A DNA stretch of 9,761 nt from Armatimonadota bacterium (GTDB lineage Bacteria; Armatimonadota; UBA5829): positions 1 to 9,761 of the forward strand of contig JAMCYN010000041.1 in NCBI GenBank assembly GCA_023474015.1, given 5' to 3'. Below, in pieces: positions 1 to 6,600 of this stretch. The position numbers and the translations under genes are program-made. The number at the start of each line of letters is the position of its first letter. The stretch's first letter is position 1. Below the pieces are notes generated by a model. The model made no database searches. It was not told where the DNA came from and worked only from the letters and a program-made list of their open reading frames with translations.

Positions 1-206
1 CTCAATTGGGCCGCGACGTGTAAAGCAAGCGTGGTCTTGCCGGTGCCGGCCGGTCCCTGAAAGTGAACAGGAAAGCCGGCCTCGAGGTAGGCCAGAGCCC
101 GCTGGGTCATTGCCTGGACGGTAGGGGTCTCCACGAAATCGGACCTCGGGTGCACTGAAAGAGCTACCGGGGTTCCATCTACTAAAGTTCTCGACGCAGT
201 CGCCAT
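1..206 (-). CDS. gvpN: Gas vesicle protein GvpN, AAA+ ATPase (5' part only)
   Basis: The first 68 codons of gvpN are present; the gene runs off the left edge. The ATG at 206-204 is preceded by a purine-rich ribosome binding site (GAGGAG about 10 nt upstream). The translated N-terminus carries the GvpN signature: the stretch DFVETPTVQ (residues 23-31), then ALAYLEAGFPVHFQ, then a complete Walker A motif GPAGTGKTT near residues 51-59. GvpN is a MoxR-like AAA+ ATPase conserved in gas vesicle clusters; it aids vesicle enlargement and is usually encoded just after gvpA/gvpC, as here. Walker B, sensor and arginine-finger residues lie outside the window, so activity cannot be judged. The identification is firm because the family-specific residues before Walker A match GvpN rather than generic MoxR proteins. 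Confidence 0.95.
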   Translation of the reverse strand, partial: MATASRTLVDGTPVALSVHPRSDFVETPTVQAMTQRALAYLEAGFPVHFQGPAGTGKTTLALHVAAQL

Positions 207-234
207 CTTGTTGTGTCTCCTCTCCTCTGGTCTC

Positions 235-264
235 TGGATAGTCCTATCCAAGACCCGGTGTCAA
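235..264 (-). promoter_or_regulatory. Possible gvpN promoter with overlapping palindromic operator
   Basis: On the minus strand a perfect -35 hexamer TTGACA (264-259) is followed after 18 nt by TATCCA (240-235), which matches the -10 consensus at only 3 of 6 positions. This would put a transcript start about 20-25 nt before the gvpN ATG. A perfect inverted repeat GGATAG-TC-CTATCC (236-249) overlaps the -10 and fills part of the spacer, a common place for a repressor or activator to bind. If real, gvpN can be transcribed separately from gvpA and gvpC. The weak -10 keeps confidence low. Confidence 0.35.
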
Positions 265-293
265 GTAGTAAGTGCTCACTCTTGATGAGTACC

Positions 294-361
294 TGTCATG
301 CTGAACTCGATTCAGCATCTCCTTCGCAGGTAACAGATCCTGAATCAAGTTCAGGATGACA
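294..361. repeat. 68-bp palindromic repeat element (REP/MITE-like)
   Basis: Two 27-nt arms, 294-320 and the reverse complement of 335-361, agree at 24 of 27 positions and begin with TGTCAT and end with ATGACA. They flank a 14-nt centre. Each arm can also fold on its own: ATGCTGAA/TTCAGCAT in the left arm and ATCCTGAA/TTCAGGAT in the right. This two-hairpin architecture is typical of dispersed non-coding palindromic elements found in many copies in environmental bacterial genomes. It sits in the gvpC-gvpN gap and could act as an RNA hairpin or simply be an insertion. Copy number in the genome cannot be seen here. Confidence 0.7.
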
Positions 362-407
362 GCAAAACTGAGCTGTTACGTCAAGTAAGTCGTAACCGAC
401 GGTAGCA

Positions 408-441
408 AGCCCAACTCACACATCACAACGGGAGTTGGGCT
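408..441 (-). terminator. Hairpin after gvpC, possible terminator or RNA-stabilising stem
   Basis: A perfect 10-bp stem AGCCCAACTC (408-417) / GAGTTGGGCT (432-441) with a 14-nt loop begins 38 nt after the gvpC stop codon on the minus strand. No T-run follows, so it is not a textbook intrinsic terminator. It could be a 3'-end protecting stem or a partial attenuator. Together with the palindromic element at 294-361 and a possible gvpN promoter it suggests that gvpN is not simply co-translated with gvpC. The rest of the 273-nt gap shows no coding potential. Confidence 0.5.
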
Positions 442-479
442 GCGACCTGTAACTTCAGCCATCAACGTGCCGAACCAGC

Positions 480-1142
480 CTAATTGCTCTTAAACTTCCG
501 TGCGTCTTTGATCCACTGCTCCACGTTGGCCAAGCGCCCCGACGCTCCAAATGCGTTGCGGATCTTCTGGGGCGTGCTTGTCGCCAACTGCGCGAAAGTG
601 AAAATGCCCATCCCGTTGAGGCACTGCATCCTGTTGGCGCCGATTCCCGCGATGGTCGTGAGATCATCGTGAGCCATCTTGGGCTTCGTAGTTGCATGAG
701 GTGCGCTGGCTGTAGCATGAGATGCAGCCGCCTTCTTCGTCGCGACGCCAAGTCCTTTGGCTCTGCGTCGCCGCATTTGCGTGTTGAAGTCGGTCCAGGC
801 TTTTCGAGCCTTTCCGTGGTCAACCTGCAAATCGTTGCGCATCGTGCTCACATCCGAAAGCAGACGCTCGCGCTCATTGTTGAGCTTGTCACGCAGTTCG
901 GCGGCCATTTTGTGGTGACTCTCATCAAGTGTGTTGAGAGTCGACGCCACGGTGCTGCGAAGACTATCTATTTGCTCGGAGAGTTTCCGACGCTGTTCCG
1001 TGGCCATGCGCTGGTGGGCGGCATGGAATTCGGACAGTGTCTGCGCGGTATCACTGCATATGCCGGCAACCTCGGCAATCCGGTTGTCATAAGCTTCCAG
1101 AAAGCTCTCAGTTAGCATATTCATTGCGTTCGAGAGTGCCAT
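480..1142 (-). CDS. GvpC-like gas vesicle shell protein with C-terminal helix-hairpin-helix module
   Basis: A 220-residue protein between gvpA and gvpN, the position of gvpC in cyanobacteria. The start is set at the ATG at 1142 because AGGAGG (1149-1154) lies 6 nt upstream; a longer reading from 1211 has no such site and would begin inside the upstream stem-loop. Residues about 10-125 are predicted helical, rich in A, E, K, R and S. Two adjacent units of exactly 33 residues start at H43 and H76 (HQRMATEQRRKL and HHKMAAELRDKL) and share about 12 of 33 identities; a third, degenerate one starts at H109. Cyanobacterial GvpC is built of 33-residue helical repeats that bind along the GvpA ribs and strengthen the vesicle. 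A basic patch (RRRR) and an Ala/Thr/Lys/His-rich linker (about 130-157) lead to residues 159-220, a helix-hairpin-helix domain (LTTIAGIGANRM, then GIFTFAQLA) like those often appended as DNA- or protein-binding modules. The GvpC role is inferred from position and repeat period. Confidence 0.75.
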   Translation of the reverse strand: MALSNAMNMLTESFLEAYDNRIAEVAGICSDTAQTLSEFHAAHQRMATEQRRKLSEQIDSLRSTVASTLNTLDESHHKMAAELRDKLNNERERLLSDVSTMRNDLQVDHGKARKAWTDFNTQMRRRRAKGLGVATKKAAASHATASAPHATTKPKMAHDDLTTIAGIGANRMQCLNGMGIFTFAQLATSTPQKIRNAFGASGRLANVEQWIKDARKFKSN

Positions 1143-1201
1143 GGTTCGCCTCCTATTCATGTTCGTTGCATTCTCGGTGGTAACTTCATTTTCGTGCCTG
1201 C

Positions 1202-1292
1202 GATTCTTCATCGAATGGAGGCAGGAGCCGAAGCATCCCGACTTGAGCGAATTCGCTAAGCCCCGGCTCCCAGTCCTGTCATCCGAAGAATC
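1202..1292 (-). promoter_or_regulatory. Nested stem-loop between gvpA and gvpC
   Basis: Three tiers of inverted repeat share one centre. Outer: GATTCTTC (1202-1209) with GAAGAATC (1285-1292). Middle: GGAGCCG (1224-1230) with CGGCTCC (1264-1270), separated from the outer tier by 14 nt on both sides. Inner: the 12-bp perfect palindrome AGCGAATTCGCT (1246-1257), extended by CTT/AAG around one bulged base. It starts 12 nt after the gvpA stop and ends about 60 nt before the gvpC start. Stem-loops between gvpA and gvpC in cyanobacteria are associated with abundant short gvpA mRNA and rarer gvpA-gvpC mRNA; the same role is inferred here. No T-tract follows, so processing or stabilisation is as likely as termination. 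Confidence 0.65.
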
Positions 1293-1304
1293 TCCGGTGA
1301 TCGA

Positions 1305-1517
1305 TTAAGCGACTGCCTCAGCAGCAGTCAGGCCTACGGCTTCCGCGTACTTCAGCCATGTGTCCACGCTCGCAACGACCACACGAGCCTCGATAGCCAG
1401 CAACTCAATGCCGACCAAAGAGACGCGCACCCAGGCGTCGATGACGACGCCCTTGTCCAGAATTCGGTCCACGACCTCTGCCAGACTGGTAGACCCTATT
1501 GTCTTTTCCACTGCCAT
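1305..1517 (-). CDS. gvpA: Major gas vesicle structural protein GvpA
   Basis: A complete 70-residue GvpA, the small hydrophobic protein that polymerises into the ribbed, gas-permeable wall of the vesicle. The sequence is close to the family consensus: [19 protein letters not shown] (helix 1), [21 protein letters not shown] (the two strands and turn that form the wall), then [15 protein letters not shown] (helix 2) and a short tail. Length matches the usual 70-75 residues. The ATG at 1517 is preceded by a G-rich site (AAGGGGG, 1528-1534, 10 nt spacer). The 5' leader contains a small hairpin GCAC-CTA-GTGC (1546-1556). It is the first gene of the gvpA-gvpC-gvpN series and has a candidate OmpR-type operator upstream. 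Nothing suggests truncation or decay. A GvpJ or GvpM paralogue is less likely, because those diverge in helix 2 and at the C-terminus. Confidence 0.97.
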   Translation of the reverse strand: MAVEKTIGSTSLAEVVDRILDKGVVIDAWVRVSLVGIELLAIEARVVVASVDTWLKYAEAVGLTAAEAVA

Positions 1518-1606
1518 TTGGGTAGTTCCCCCTTTGTGTATTTGAGCACCTAGTGCAGCGCTCCATGCAAGATTGTGCCAGGTACAAGCGCCATTTCTAG
1601 CCGGGC

Positions 1607-1626
1607 TGCGTTAGGGTTGCGTTAGG
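1607..1626 (-). promoter_or_regulatory. Candidate OmpR/PhoB-type operator upstream of gvpA (11-bp-period direct repeat)
   Basis: The 9-mer CCTAACGCA (minus strand) occurs twice without a mismatch, at 1626-1618 and 1615-1607, giving a period of exactly 11 bp. Tandem half-sites with an 11-bp period are the binding geometry of PhoB/OmpR-family regulators, and such a regulator is encoded just upstream on the same strand (2546-1824). The repeat ends 89 nt before the gvpA start. A weak -10-like TAGAAA follows within a few nt, but no strong sigma-70 promoter is visible, which is usual for genes that need an activator. Assignment to the neighbouring regulator is inference. Confidence 0.6.
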
Positions 1627-1676
1627 ATATGAAAATAGCCAGCAAGTTGTTGAACATGATTGACGGGGCGGCGATT

Positions 1677-1731
1677 CGGCCCCTGCGGGGCCGGCTTCGG
1701 CAGCTCCGCCTACGGCTCCGCAGTCCGAAGC
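1677..1731 (-). terminator. GC-rich hairpins downstream of the response regulator gene
   Basis: Two adjacent stems: CGGCCCC (1677-1683) / GGGGCCG (1687-1693), a tight 3-nt-loop hairpin, and GCTTCGG (1694-1700) / CCGAAGC (1725-1731). They start about 93 nt past the response regulator stop on the minus strand and precede the gvpA control region. No T-run follows. A factor-assisted terminator that insulates gvpA from kinase-regulator transcription is plausible. The remainder of the 306-nt gap (1518-1823) holds the direct repeat and gvpA leader; I see no gene in it. Confidence 0.4.
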
Positions 1732-1823
1732 AACGACACGTCCGTTTTCGGCCAATACAACTGCGTTTGGCGAAGCGAGATGCTCAGAACGACGAGGGAT
1801 TTGTTCTTCGGGCCATGGGGGGC

Positions 1824-2546
1824 TTATTGATTGGGCAGCAGGACGTACCCTTGGCGAGGCATTGTGCGGAGGTAGAGAGGTTGGCTGGGGTCAGGCGAGA
1901 TCTTTTCACGCAAAGATTTGATGTGCCACCGAACCAGGCTGGTGCATTTGCTGTCCGGAGGGTATCCCCAGACTTGCTGCAGAAGTTCGTCACTGGAGAA
2001 GACTTCGCCGACGTGCAACGTCAAGTAATGGAAGAGTTCAAATTCTTTGGACGTGAGCTTTACGGTCGCATCTCCCACTTTTACCTCACGAGTTTCCATG
2101 ACCAGAGTGAGATTGCCGACCTGCAATATGGAACCCGGGCGTTCGGAACCGACTTCCTCCTCCAATTTGCGCTCATGCCGACGTATCAAAGCTCGAATCC
2201 GGGCTTTCAACTCTTTCATGTCAAAGGGTTTGCCCAGGTAATCGTCACCGCCGCGATCCAGCCCGTGTATCCGGTCGGCGATAGCGGCGCGCATCGTGAG
2301 GAACAATATAGGCACGTTGACGTTCATTTTTCGAAGGCGACGACAAACCTGAAAGCCGTCCATGCCGGGCATAACGACATCAAGAATAATGACATCGAAG
2401 TCGTGGCGGCCGATTTTGGCAAGGGCCTGCACACCGCTATAGGCCTTGAGCACCTCGTAGCCCTCCTCTTTCAAACTGCGCTCCAGGGCCCAAACCAGGT
2501 CCTTTTCGTTGTCCACGATCAGAATTCGATAAGGTTTCTTATCCAT
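1824..2546 (-). CDS. OmpR/PhoB-family response regulator
   Basis: A 240-residue, two-domain regulator. The receiver domain (about 5-120) has acidic residues D12 and E14, phosphoacceptor D56 in VIILDVVMPGMDG, switch T84 and conserved K106 in GKPF. A charged linker (RRHERKLEEEVGSE) leads to a winged-helix DNA-binding domain (about 140-237) with the typical LTSKEFELFHYL start, a recognition helix ending in SLREKI, and the wing RTMPRQGYVLL. The ATG at 2546 overlaps the end of the kinase gene by 8 nt (ATGGATAA) and has AAGGA 8 nt upstream, so translation is probably coupled. The kinase next door is the obvious partner. The family binds 11-bp direct repeats, and one lies before gvpA, the next gene downstream; control of gas vesicle production is therefore a good inference. 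The target is not proven. Confidence 0.93.
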   Translation of the reverse strand: MDKKPYRILIVDNEKDLVWALERSLKEEGYEVLKAYSGVQALAKIGRHDFDVIILDVVMPGMDGFQVCRRLRKMNVNVPILFLTMRAAIADRIHGLDRGGDDYLGKPFDMKELKARIRALIRRHERKLEEEVGSERPGSILQVGNLTLVMETREVKVGDATVKLTSKEFELFHYLTLHVGEVFSSDELLQQVWGYPPDSKCTSLVRWHIKSLREKISPDPSQPLYLRTMPRQGYVLLPNQ

Positions 2547-3288
2547 AAGTTCTGTCCTTAGACGGCAGACTTACGATGAATGTGCTGCCCCTATTCACTT
2601 CGCTTTCCACCGCAATAGTCCCATTATGCTGCTCGACGATGTAACGACTGATCGGCAGTCCCATGCCGGTACCCTCGCCCGCTGGATTGGTCGTGAAGAG
2701 TGGATCGAAGATTTGGGCCGTGTGCTTTTGCGCCATGCCACACCCGGTGTCGCGAAATCGAATTTCAACATTCTGCTCTTGCGCAAGGGCGGTCACCGTC
2801 AGTTTTCCGCCCTGGGGCATGGCCTTTAAGGCGTTGGCGATCAGGTTTGTAAAAACCTGCCGCAGCGCCACCCAACTGCCGGAGACCTTGGGCAAGGTGG
2901 CCCGGAAATCTCGCTTCAATATGACGCCATTCGAAGCTGTTCGGTCGGTTAGCACATTGAGGCATTCCTCCAGTACCGCGATGACGTCAACGTCCGTCAT
3001 CCGGATATGGCCGAACGGAACGCTTTCGATTGAGCTCTGGAGGATCAGCCCGGTACGTTCTATGGCGGCAAAAATCCTGGTTTCGCATTCGGCGAGTATT
3101 TTCTTATCTCCAGGATGCCCGAATAACAGCTCGGCATTGCTCGAAATAATGGCTAGTAGATTGCGCAATTCATGAGCGGCCTTACGCGTGGTCGCGGTCC
3201 CTATGGAAGCCGCCGCGGCCGCCCGCACTAGCTCGGCATTCAGCCGATGCCGCTCCGTCATCGGTAAATTCTCTTCTTCTGTCGCCAT
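2539..3288 (-). CDS. Soluble sensor-less histidine kinase
   Basis: A short (249-residue) histidine kinase with no membrane segment and no recognisable PAS, GAF or HAMP domain: the first 30 or so residues are only an Ala-rich helix. The H-box is AAHELRNLLAII with phospho-accepting H39; the catalytic domain has the N-box around N152 (NLIANALKAM), G1 box DTGCGM (180-185), F-box FDPLFTT (194-200) and G2 box GEGTGMGL (204-211). All motifs look intact. The ATG at 3288 has GAGAGG 6 nt upstream; M10 is an alternative. It overlaps the response regulator gene by 8 nt and is probably its phosphodonor. With no sensor of its own it must take its signal through another protein or through its N-terminal helix; the divergently encoded PAS-GGDEF-EAL membrane protein is a candidate, which is inference. 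Confidence 0.93.
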   Translation of the reverse strand: MATEEENLPMTERHRLNAELVRAAAAASIGTATTRKAAHELRNLLAIISSNAELLFGHPGDKKILAECETRIFAAIERTGLILQSSIESVPFGHIRMTDVDVIAVLEECLNVLTDRTASNGVILKRDFRATLPKVSGSWVALRQVFTNLIANALKAMPQGGKLTVTALAQEQNVEIRFRDTGCGMAQKHTAQIFDPLFTTNPAGEGTGMGLPISRYIVEQHNGTIAVESEVNRGSTFIVSLPSKDRTYG

Positions 3289-3369
3289 TTTCTACCTCTC
3301 GCTACCTGGAGAATCGGCTTTAGAGCAAGAATTCCCCGCCTTGTAATTGAGTAGCGTTATATGAGATGT

Positions 3370-3398
3370 ATTATATAGATGGGATTGTGTCAAGTCAA
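3370..3398 (-). promoter_or_regulatory. Sigma-70 promoter of the kinase-regulator operon
   Basis: On the minus strand TTGACT (3398-3393, 5 of 6 matches) and TATAAT (3375-3370, 6 of 6) are separated by exactly 17 nt. A start point near 3363 would give a leader of about 75 nt before the kinase ATG. This is the best sigma-70 match in the window and suggests constitutive basal expression of the two-component system. Confidence 0.8.
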
Positions 3399-3619
3399 TG
3401 GTAGCTTCTCAGCCCAAGTCCGCCACCTGCTGTCTGGGGCTGTTTATTGCTAACCCGGATAATTCTTAATGATGCAGGCACAAATTCATGCCGAGCCCCC
3501 CACAGCGTCCTACAATGAGTTCGACCTTAAATTGTGGTTAACGTTCACCTGCTATTTTCACTGGGAGAAGCCAATACTAAATATTGTTACTAGTCCAATG
3601 ACGAGGCGCCTTCCGGCAA
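3399..3619 (+). promoter_or_regulatory. Upstream region of the GGDEF-EAL gene
   Basis: This non-coding part of the 331-nt divergent region must hold the promoter of the 1265-residue protein gene. Only weak sigma-70-like matches are visible: TTCACT (3557-3562) with AATATT (3580-3585) at 17 nt, and an isolated TACAAT (3511-3516) lacking a good -35. A 6-bp inverted repeat CAGCCC/GGGCTG occurs near 3411-3443. Nothing here looks like a gene or riboswitch. Confidence 0.3.
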
Positions 3620-6600
3620 ATGCAGTTTCTTCAGACTCAACTTGATTACATCTACTTTCTATACGGCTTGGGGTTCATCGTACTAGCTGCGTCCTGCTTC
3701 ACGCTTCTGAAGACCGACAAGCAAGGGTTGCCGTGGGTGTGGCTGGGCCTGTTTGGCGCGATACACGGTATGAGCGAGTGGTTCGACCTGTTGGCCGGCA
3801 GCCTAGGCGATAGCCCATCTTTTAGGATCGCTAGCCTGTTTACGACTGTCGTTTCGTTCGTCTTGTTGACTGAGTTTGGGCGCTCCGGGCAGAGAATTAT
3901 ACTCAAACGAGGTCCGGGGCGGTGGATATTACTGCCAATGCTGGCCGTTACGGCTATGGGTGGACTGGCGGGCTGGCAGAGCTTGAATGTCTCTTCGCGC
4001 TACGTGCTCGGTCTTGTCGGTGGCATCTGGTCGGCGCTGACATTGCTGTTAGCCTCCAAAGGCTGCGAAGGTATGGCGCGTCGCTCACTCACCGCCGCCG
4101 CCACAACTATTAGCATCTACGCCTTGGCTGCTGGGCTCGTGGTTCCGAAGGCGGCATTCTTCCCGGCATCCCTGCTCAACGATGAGACGTTTTTCCGGGC
4201 TACGGGCCTCCCTATCCAACTAGTCCGGTGCCTACTGGCGCTCACCACGGCGGCGGCCGTTTGGAGCTATAACCGTCCGCTTTCCCATTCCCACGAGCAC
4301 CTGCTGCGCTTGCGAAATGTGCGCTTGCGAATCGGGATCTGCTTTACACTGACAATCTCCGCAATTCTGCTGTTCGGGTGGATGATGACTGTGAGCGCCG
4401 GAAAGCACAGCGACACCGAGTCCCGCAGTCATCTGTTGTCGCTGACGTCAGCGGCGGCGGCCGGCATCGATCCCGCGAGTGTTGCCAGGCTTACCAGTTC
4501 GCCTTCCGACACAGCGACCCCCGATTATGCCTGCCAGATGGCTGTGCTCCGACGAATAAGTTTGGCCAACATCGATTGCAGATTTGTTCACATTATTGGT
4601 TTGCGGAATGGAAAGCCATACTGCCTTGCGTCTGTTGGGCAGGCCGAGTTCAACAGCCTCGCGGGCATGGATATGAGCGCCGTACCTCTGGACGTCAACT
4701 CCTTCTCAAGTCCGAAGGCGTTTGTTGCTGGGCCACTTAAGGATTCATCGGGAATATGGGTAACCGGTTTATCGCCGATTCGGGACCCACATACCAAACG
4801 CGCGATTGCATTTCTGGCAATGGATGTCAACGCGGCCGAGTTGCATCATGAAGCGGCCGAACACAGGCTCAATGCCATCGCGATCACTCTTCTTTTATGC
4901 GTCGTGAGCATAGCATTTTTCGCCATCATGCAGAACAGGCAAGAGTACGCCGCTCAGATCGCTGCGTCGGAGAATCGTTACCGAAGCCTGGTTGAGGGCT
5001 CGCCCAATTGTATTGCTCTCTTCGACCAGGAAGGCCGAATTACAACTATCAACCAGGCGGGATGTGACCATACCGGTTGGACCGAGGCCGACTTGGTGGG
5101 CAGGAAGTTTCGCGAGATTTGGCCTGAAGATGCGGTCGGCATGGTGGATAATGCCATCGAGCAGGTTTTGCATGGAGCCCGGTACTCCTTCGAGGCTAGT
5201 AGGCTGGATATGGAAGGCAAGGTCGCGACCTGTTACGTGGTGCTCAACCCCATAGTCGACGCCAATGGCAAGGTTCGGCGGTTCGTGGGGATATCGATCG
5301 ACGTTACTGAACGAAGACAGGCGGAAGAGCGGCTGAGCGAGACGATGCAAACACTGGAAAGCGTCGCGCAGGGAATTACAGACTGTGTAACCTTGATAAC
5401 AAGAGATTTACGGATTATCTGGGCCAATCGTGCATTTCAGGAACAGACCGGCTACGAATCCGGTGAACTCCTCGGCGGCTACTGCTACAAAGTCACCCAT
5501 CACCTGGACAAGCCTTGTGAACCGCCTCACGATTCGTGCCCGGTCGCGGAGGTCATAAAGACGGGCAGACCCGCGTCGGCCGTCCATACTCATTTCGATA
5601 AGAGCGGCCAAGAAATCTATGTCGAGGTCACGGTTTATCCTATTAAAGACCACAAGGACGAAATCGTCCAATTCGTCCACTTGACCAAGGACATCACCGA
5701 GCGCAGGCGTGCGGAGGCTCATCTGCGGATTCAGACATCGGCCATAAACTCCGCTAGTAACCAAATTCTAATAACCGATCCGGCAGGCCGCGTCGAGTTC
5801 GTTAATCCCGCTTTCGAGTGTGAGACCGGGTATACCTCTGACGAAGTAATCGGCCGGAGCCCACGATTGCTGCAGTCGGGCAAACACGAAAAAAATTTCT
5901 ATAACGAGCTGTGGAGTACCATTCAGGACGGTGACACCTGGCATGGAGAGATCACCAATCGGCGCAAGGACGGTAGTTTCTATATAGAAGATACGACCAT
6001 CACCCCGGTGAAGAACGAACGCGGGGTTATAGAGCACTTTATAGCCATAAAGAGCAATATCACCGAGAAGAAACTCTATGAGAAGCGTCTTGATTATCTG
6101 GCCCATCACGATCCGCTGACGGGTCTGCCGAATAGAGTGTTGTTCAAGGAGAGACTGACTCAGTCCCTCTCCATGGCACGCGGCAAGGACGCGATGCTCG
6201 CGATCATGTTCCTCGACCTGGATCGTTTCAAGATGGTCAACGACATAATGGGCCACAACACCGGCGACATGATGCTCAATGCCGTGGCCGCCCGCATTCC
6301 GGGTAGTCTGCGAGAGACCGACATGGTTGGCCGCATGGGTGGTGACGAGTTCACCATTATGTTGTCCGACATTTCCACCCCCGAAGACGCCGCTTTGGTC
6401 GCCCAGAAAATCTTGAGGTCATTATCGGAGCCGCTCGTGCTGGAGGGCAACGAGTTCCTCGTGACCGGCAGTATTGGAATCAGCCTTTATCCCGTGGACG
6501 GCGCGGACGCGGAGACTCTGGTCAAGAATGCCGATGTGGCTATGTACAGAGCAAAGGAGCGAGGCGGCAACGCCTATGAGTTCTATACGGATGCCCTGAA

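Noticed and set aside
669..1115. 148-codon plus-strand open frame opposite the gvpC-like gene.
   Set aside because: It is antisense to a gene supported by position, ribosome site and internal repeats.
1143..1211. Longer start of the gvpC-like gene at 1211.
   Set aside because: It has no ribosome binding site and overlaps the intergenic stem-loop; the ATG at 1142 has AGGAGG at ideal distance.
1566..1580. Sigma-54-like site upstream of gvpA, minus strand TGGCAC-N4-TTGCA.
   Set aside because: Both half-motifs are good, but GG and GC are 9 nt apart instead of the nearly invariant 10, and the neighbouring regulator is OmpR-type, not a sigma-54 activator. Kept only as a note.
1629..2561. 310-codon open frame on the plus strand.
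   Set aside because: It lies antisense to the response regulator gene, whose receiver and winged-helix motifs are unmistakable; the plus-strand translation shows no domain.
3354..3359. GCGTTA, a partial match to the gvpA direct-repeat unit, in the kinase leader.
   Set aside because: A single 6-nt match without an 11-bp partner is expected by chance, so no autoregulation is claimed.
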